A DNA stretch of 37,902 nucleotides from Parachlamydiales bacterium (GTDB lineage: Bacteria; Chlamydiota; Chlamydiia; Chlamydiales; Rhabdochlamydiaceae). Numbering within the stretch: position 1 is the first letter of the stretch; every line of letters starts with the position of its first letter. This document shows, piece after piece, positions 33,746 to 37,902 of this stretch. Location of the stretch: positions 1 to 37,902 of the forward strand of contig DAIDHO010000012.1 in NCBI GenBank assembly GCA_027459675.1. Reading direction: 5' to 3'. Under the pieces are notes generated by a model that did no database searches, was not told the DNA's origin, and saw nothing but the letters and a program-made list of their open reading frames with translations. Both the position numbers and the translations under genes were made by a program.

Positions 33746-34825
33746 CTACCGTTCAATGTCTAAAATACGAAGGCCTGAAATTTCCCCCAATTTTATCAGC
33801 TCTGCTTGAGCCACGCGTTTACCTCCAAGCGTGAGATCAATACCCTGCTCAGGCTTCATGGAAAGCTCCAAATGCGATCCTGTTGTGAGTTCTAAAAGCT
33901 GATGTAAAGCGATATTGAGTCGTCCTACTTCAGCCGTCAAGAAGAGATCATTTCCCGGCGTGGAAGCCTCTTCTTCTTGAGGAACTTCTGTAGTTTCCTG
34001 ATAAAAAGCGTAGTCGAGCACTTTGAGACCCTCAGGTTTAAAGCGAGCAATGAAAAGCGGCGTTTCGCCTAAAGAAAACGTGAAAGATCCTTTCCCTTCA
34101 GCTGCATCATAAGAACAACGATCTAGCATCAAGAAATCACCCACTTGCAGAGAAGTCCATTCATCAAGATGAATCGACGTGTGCCCTACTTCACAACGTA
34201 ACGTTAAATGAATATCCCCTCTTTGTCCTAAAGATAGAAGTGTGGTTTGTTGAAAAGGTTGATGAGCTTTAAAAGCAGTGAGAAAAGATTGAGGACATAC
34301 AAGGCGTCCTTGCACTGTTTTAGTAGGAAGCTCACAGGCAATATCGAGACAAAAGCCATTTTCTTGAGGGAAAGGCGCATGGGGAAGCAAGTGCAAAGAA
34401 ATGCCTTTAAATATTTTTGCGCGATCAAGGGTATCTAATATTTTAAGAAGTAGAAATTGATAAAACCCCTGCCGGAGCTTTCCACTTGTAAATTTTTCTT
34501 TTTCTTCTCCGCTGACTAAGGTATTGGATGTCAGCTCTATCACATCCGCCTGAGGTAAAATAAAAAATAAAGCCCCTTCGATAGGGGCAAGCTCGATTGC
34601 TACAATGACCGGTTGATCTCCCATTCCATGTAAAAATTCTGCGTGAGTTTTCCACACAGCGCGTGCACAAGATAGACTCATAGGAGAGAGGCCTAAAGAG
34701 TCTTGCAACGCTTTTTCTGCCGTATCCCATGGGAAAGGAAAATGTTCTTCCAACGCAGGAAGTTGCTGAACCTTCAAAAGAGCTTTTTCAACAAGTTTAA
34801 GCCATTCATGTGAGATGTCGTGCAT
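33746..34825 (-). CDS. sctQ: Type III secretion C-ring protein SctQ (CdsQ/YscQ)
   Basis: SctQ forms the cytoplasmic sorting platform of the injectisome and binds export cargo. The 359-residue protein has a poorly conserved N-terminal region and a C-terminal SpoA (surface presentation of antigens) domain at about 285-355. That domain shows GRLNIALHQLLELTTGSHLE followed by LTLGGKRVAQAELIKLGE and SGLRILDIE, the usual motif set. In Chlamydia it is followed by pkn5 and then the secretin gene; here pkn5 follows but the secretin does not. Upstream, where sctN/O/P would be expected, lies an IS remnant starting 50 nt from ATG 34825. Confidence 0.88.
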   Translation of the reverse strand: MHDISHEWLKLVEKALLKVQQLPALEEHFPFPWDTAEKALQDSLGLSPMSLSCARAVWKTHAEFLHGMGDQPVIVAIELAPIEGALFFILPQADVIELTSNTLVSGEEKEKFTSGKLRQGFYQFLLLKILDTLDRAKIFKGISLHLLPHAPFPQENGFCLDIACELPTKTVQGRLVCPQSFLTAFKAHQPFQQTTLLSLGQRGDIHLTLRCEVGHTSIHLDEWTSLQVGDFLMLDRCSYDAAEGKGSFTFSLGETPLFIARFKPEGLKVLDYAFYQETTEVPQEEEASTPGNDLFLTAEVGRLNIALHQLLELTTGSHLELSMKPEQGIDLTLGGKRVAQAELIKLGEISGLRILDIER

Positions 34826-34948
34826 ACCTTCTTCGAGAATAACTCAAATTCCCCTGACTTGTAAAGGAGATTAATAGTGCCTTTCAAGCAGGGCAATTGC
34901 ATGAAGATTTTTATTGAAGATTTGTAACTCTTCTCCAAAGAAGTTAAA

Positions 34949-35587
34949 ATGGTCACAAAAATCGAGCAATCGTCATTCATGCAGATTTTTTCAGTTCTTC
35001 CAGACCCTAGAAAAATCAGAAATCAACTTTATCCTTTGCCAGATCTCATCAGCACAGCAATCCTTTGTGGATTTGAAGATTGGGCAGATGTGAGTTTATG
35101 GACTGAAGGCGATTTATCCTGGCTACAGCCACTCCGAATTTGCTTAGAAGGAGCTCCTTCTCATGATACCTATAGTCGGTTTTTTAGGTTTTTAGATCCA
35201 AACGTTATGCAACACTGTTTTATCCAATGGACACAAAGCCTTGTTGGCAAGATCCAGGGAGTCATTGCTATTGACGGCAAAACTTTAAGAGGTTCTAGTG
35301 AAACAACGGCTGGTATAAATGCAATTCACATAGTAAATGCATTTGCAGCTGAAAATGAACTCATTCTGGGTCAACTTAAGACAGCGGGTAAAGGCAAGGA
35401 AATAGAAGGAATAGAACTCCTTCTTCCACTGCTAGACATAGGAGGAGCAAGGGTAACAATCGATGCTGGAGGCTGCCACAAAAAAATAGCAGAGATCATT
35501 AGGAGTAAAAAAGCTGATTATATTTTTGGACTCAAAGACAATCAGGGGACCCTTTTAAAGGTTCTATTGTCGAAGGTGGTAAAATAA
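34949..35587 (+). pseudogene. ISAs1/H-repeat family transposase, truncated
   Basis: The 212 residues cover the N-terminal part of an ISAs1 (H-repeat associated) DDE transposase. The start region is FSVLPDPRKIRNQLYPLPDL. The first catalytic aspartate is in IAIDGKTLRG and the second in VTIDAGGCHKKIA, where the family usually has DAMG(C/T)Q. FGLKDNQGTL follows. Full-length relatives have about 370 residues, and the last third with the catalytic glutamate is missing, replaced by LLSKVVK and a stop. The protein should be inactive. Confidence 0.85.
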
Positions 35588-35681
35588 TCTTAAAGAAAAA
35601 TTCATCTAGGAAAGCCAGAAGATTTTTTATCTGCCTGTATTTGTCGTGTTCCTCCGCTTTTTAGCATAGAAAACTGCATAT

Positions 35682-35711
35682 TGAAAACTTAGGTTACGCA
35701 AGAAGTCTAAT
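35682..35711 (+). repeat. Dispersed repeat, partial copy g, inside the IS remnant
   Basis: GAAAACTTAGGTTACGCAAG followed by AAGTCTAATA matches the 3' part of the repeat family. It lies in the 314-nt non-coding stretch 35588-35901, after the truncated transposase. Apart from this, the right IS end and the poly-C run, nothing recognisable is seen in that stretch. Confidence 0.55.
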
Positions 35712-35870
35712 ATATCCTCCTGAAGTTTTATGGCTAAGCAGGGTATTTCTAGTGCCAAACTTTAAAATTTGTTTTTTAATGGTCAGTGTCCTTTGCCTTT
35801 TCCACTCCCCAGTGCGGGAATTTTCGCTTTGTTGTTATAACCCTTATTTTTCTTGAAAGAGGCACTAGCT

Positions 35871-35882
35871 CCCCCCCCCCCC
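35871..35882. repeat. Homopolymer run of 12 C
   Basis: Twelve consecutive C lie 3 nt beyond the right IS end and 19 nt beyond the stop of the GH3 gene (poly-G on that gene's strand). Such tracts slip during replication. It is not within a recognised coding frame. Confidence 0.9.
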
Positions 35883-35901
35883 ACATGCTCTTAAATATAT
35901 G

Positions 35902-37536
35902 CTAATCGTTGTTAAAGTGCCTTTTTTGAAAAGCCTCACAAATTGCCTGCAGAGAAGGGTATGTGGGGCTAAAAGATTGGAAAATGAGATCAGCCCTCGC
36001 AAAGAGAGTCGCATCAAAAGGGTCGCTTAAATTTAAAAGTACAAAAGGTTTTTCCATGTCCAAAAGAGAATCGATCATATTCACAGTCGAAGGATTTTTC
36101 CATGCATTATAGGAGCAGACCACCAATATATCCGCTATTTTTGCTTTTTGTAGGACAACTTTTATCTCCTCACTTGAGGCGTTAAGACCATTAAAAAAAT
36201 AGACCTCTCTGGATTTTCCAATCTCAAATAGAGAGGTCTTTTGAAGGTTATCTTGCAAAATGTTAGTAGCAACAATAAACAAATTTTTGTCGCCTACGTA
36301 AGTAATTTGACGGGATTTTTTCTCTACTGTTTTTAAGGCAAGAGAAGCAATTTTCTGAGCCAGAGCACGATGCTCTGCTGTATCAATTTTGATGCTATCC
36401 TCTGTCGACTCCAGGCTCCTGTCTTGAGAATTTAAATACCGATCTTTGAGCCGAAGAATTCTTGAGATAGATTCATTTAATTTTGTCTCAGAAATACGTC
36501 CACTTTTGACAGCTTCCACAAGGGCGCTATGAATTCTCTTTATATCGACTGGTTTTAATTCCAAAACCGTATGCTTCCCTTCCATTAGCTTGCCACCTAA
36601 GATTAGTAGATCGCATCCTGCCTGGAAAGCCTTAATAGCTGCTTCATCCACAGAATGGCATTTTTTCAACACCCCGCCCATTACCAAAGAGTCAGACACA
36701 ATCACTCCTTGAAAACCGATGTTTTCTCTGAGATACTTCAAAGTCTTTTCAGAAAGAGTAGAACAATTCTCCGGATCCAAGGCGGGAGCGAGGATATGAG
36801 CAGTCATAATTGCATCCACTGAGGAAGCAAGCCTTGCAAAAGGAAAAAGCTCTATCTTCTCTAGCTCTTCTTTGGATTTAAGAATGACCGGTAAATCTTT
36901 ATGCGAATCGACAGACACGTCCCCATGACCAGGAAAATGTTTTAAGACAGCAATGATCCCCGCTTGTTTTGACCCCTCTAAGAATTGCTCTCCAAAGTCA
37001 GTCACTGTTTCCGGTCTGTCTCCAAAAGAGCGGATCCCAATGACAGGATTTTTGGGATTGCTATTCACATCGACCACAGGAGCAAGGTTCATATTAATTC
37101 CCACATCTTGCAACTCTTTTGCGGTGGCCAAAGCTGCCTTTTTAGCAAGCTGCGGATCTCCCGTTTCTCCTAAAGCCCTATTGCCTGGGAAAATCGTAAA
37201 ACCCGATTTCAAGCGCGCCACAACTCCTCCCTCCTGATCAACCGCTATAAGAAGAGGAATTGAAAAACGGTTTTCTTTTGCCAGCTTTTGAAGATTCGAA
37301 CTGAGAGTCCTCACTTGCTTGGGTGAGTGGAGTCCATTGGACCAGTTGTAGTAAATAATCCCACCCACCTTTGTCTCTTGAAGCAATATCTTTGCCTCGT
37401 CATTAACCATTTCTCCATTAAAATGAACCATTAAAATCTGTCCTACCTTTTCTTCTAAAGACATCCTCTCTACAAGATTGGATCCAAAACAAATCGCAGA
37501 CAATCCACATACACTTAAAGATAAACCTAAGCTCAT
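35902..37536 (-). CDS. Secreted glycoside hydrolase family 3 (beta-N-acetylhexosaminidase-like)
   Basis: This is a GH3 enzyme most like NagZ, which removes N-acetylglucosamine from peptidoglycan fragments. The catalytic domain has AVDQEGGVVARLK, NLAPVVDVNSNPKNPVIG, KHFPGHGDVSVDSHKDLP (with the His-Asp loop) and the nucleophile Asp in VIVSDSLVMGG. A C-terminal GH3_C-like domain of about 170 residues follows, absent from short NagZ. The N-terminus MSLGLSLSVCGLSAICFG looks like a signal peptide, so it is probably exported, whereas E. coli NagZ is cytosolic. ATG 37536 is chosen because GGGAG lies 8 nt upstream; GTG 37545 falls within that site. Confidence 0.88.
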   Translation of the reverse strand: MSLGLSLSVCGLSAICFGSNLVERMSLEEKVGQILMVHFNGEMVNDEAKILLQETKVGGIIYYNWSNGLHSPKQVRTLSSNLQKLAKENRFSIPLLIAVDQEGGVVARLKSGFTIFPGNRALGETGDPQLAKKAALATAKELQDVGINMNLAPVVDVNSNPKNPVIGIRSFGDRPETVTDFGEQFLEGSKQAGIIAVLKHFPGHGDVSVDSHKDLPVILKSKEELEKIELFPFARLASSVDAIMTAHILAPALDPENCSTLSEKTLKYLRENIGFQGVIVSDSLVMGGVLKKCHSVDEAAIKAFQAGCDLLILGGKLMEGKHTVLELKPVDIKRIHSALVEAVKSGRISETKLNESISRILRLKDRYLNSQDRSLESTEDSIKIDTAEHRALAQKIASLALKTVEKKSRQITYVGDKNLFIVATNILQDNLQKTSLFEIGKSREVYFFNGLNASSEEIKVVLQKAKIADILVVCSYNAWKNPSTVNMIDSLLDMEKPFVLLNLSDPFDATLFARADLIFQSFSPTYPSLQAICEAFQKRHFNND

Positions 37537-37545
37537 CACTTTCAC

Positions 37546-37902
37546 TCCCTTGATTTTCAGAATGATCTGAGTATATCATAAGTAATTTGAAAACAACAAC
37601 TTAATCCTGTTAAGCGCGGTATCCTGCTCAAGCAAAGGCTCGACCTCTTGGGGTTCGTCATCAGAGTCAAGCAGAACTTCATGTTAGAAATCGAGGGTAA
37701 TTGATCAGGGGGGTCTCTAGACGCACCCAACAAGCGGCGGGACCGGTTTCTTCGACCAATGGTATATCAGGGCTTCTTTGAGGTAATTCCACACGTCTAT
37801 CCCTCTCTTGACTGCTGTCTGGTAGAGAGTAGCCACTGGTTATCAGCTCTAAACCAAGCAGCATGTTTACAATGTCCAGAAGGAACAAGAGAAAAAGGAA
37901 TC
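37546..37902. other. Gap with possible degenerate transposase remnant
   Basis: This 357-nt stretch has no convincing gene. On the minus strand a 69-residue frame (37888-37679) is open, but an overlapping second frame (37839-37717) reads ATLYQTAVKRGIDVWNYLKE, resembling the C-terminal end of IS66-type transposases. Another frame just before it reads HCKHAAWFRADNQWLL. Switching between frames suggests a decayed transposase. The family assignment is weak. Confidence 0.3.

Larger units (their letters stand above)
34875..35867 (+). mobile_element. Decayed ISAs1-type insertion sequence with inverted ends
   Basis: The left end TAGTGCCTTTCAAG (34875-34888) and right end CTTGAAAGAGGCACTA (35852-35867) are inverted repeats that differ by a 2-nt insertion. 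They bracket a truncated ISAs1-type transposase and a 3' stretch with no gene. The span of 993 bp is shorter than usual for this family (about 1.2-1.4 kb from memory), consistent with an internal deletion. No flanking target duplication is evident. A second partial match to the end sequence (CTAGTGCC, 35749) lies inside. Confidence 0.65.

Noticed and set aside
34867-35875. Target-site duplication flanking the ISAs1-type element
   Set aside because: The 8 bases on each side (GAGATTAA and GCTCCCCC) do not match.

Overview
This window is a piece of a Chlamydiales chromosome, most likely from an environmental (Parachlamydia/Waddlia/Simkania-type) lineage rather than Chlamydiaceae. The placement rests on protein content and on gene neighbourhoods I recall from Chlamydia trachomatis: sohB-polA-coaE-rho (there CT494-CT491), clpP-glyA (CT431-CT432), kdsA-(CT654-like)-lptB (CT655-CT653), and sctQ followed by the T3SS-linked kinase Pkn5 (CT672-CT673). 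GlyA has the long chlamydial N-terminus. The IS remnants, the two heptosyltransferase-like genes and several dispersed repeats fit the larger genomes of amoeba-associated chlamydiae. The species is not determined.

Layout. 1-515 is the 3' part of a transposase cut by the window edge. 700-4707 is a very large secretin, probably the type III secretion outer-membrane ring SctC/CdsC, with eight tandem periplasmic modules. A lipoprotein (4752-5678) and a YidD-like protein follow. 6176-13639 is a minus-strand block: Der GTPase, a SWIM-SNF2 helicase, ClpP and GlyA. 13822-17718 is a plus-strand block of membrane proteins: an ACS-type MFS transporter, a second MFS-like protein that appears to use an ATT start, a DedA protein and a PgsA-like phosphatidyltransferase. 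It converges on an MscS channel. 18984-24649 is the run sohB, polA, coaE, rho. 24813-28196 (minus) is an LPS operon: kdsA, an LptC-position protein, a large LptA/OstA-type protein and lptB. A periplasmic Ntn hydrolase is divergent from two family-9 glycosyltransferases, and a small GT-A-type glycosyltransferase follows. These converge on sctQ-pkn5 (minus). A truncated ISAs1-type element lies upstream of sctQ, and a secreted GH3 enzyme lies beyond it. The window ends in degenerate sequence that may be another transposase remnant.

Themes. The window combines envelope biogenesis (LPS export, LPS core sugars, phospholipid synthesis, YidD), virulence secretion (secretin, SctQ, Pkn5) and replication, repair and transcription housekeeping. 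The T3SS genes appear scattered: sctQ-pkn5 lacks the adjacent secretin gene expected from Chlamydia, and a secretin lies about 27 kb away on the other strand.

Less expected structure includes a family of about eight intergenic repeats of up to 57 nt. Two copies run exactly into the start codons of yidD and polA and supply their ribosome-binding sites. A separate hairpin element occurs twice and encodes almost the same micro-peptide each time. There is also a 36-bp inverted repeat and a 12-C homopolymer. No tRNA, rRNA or CRISPR array was seen.
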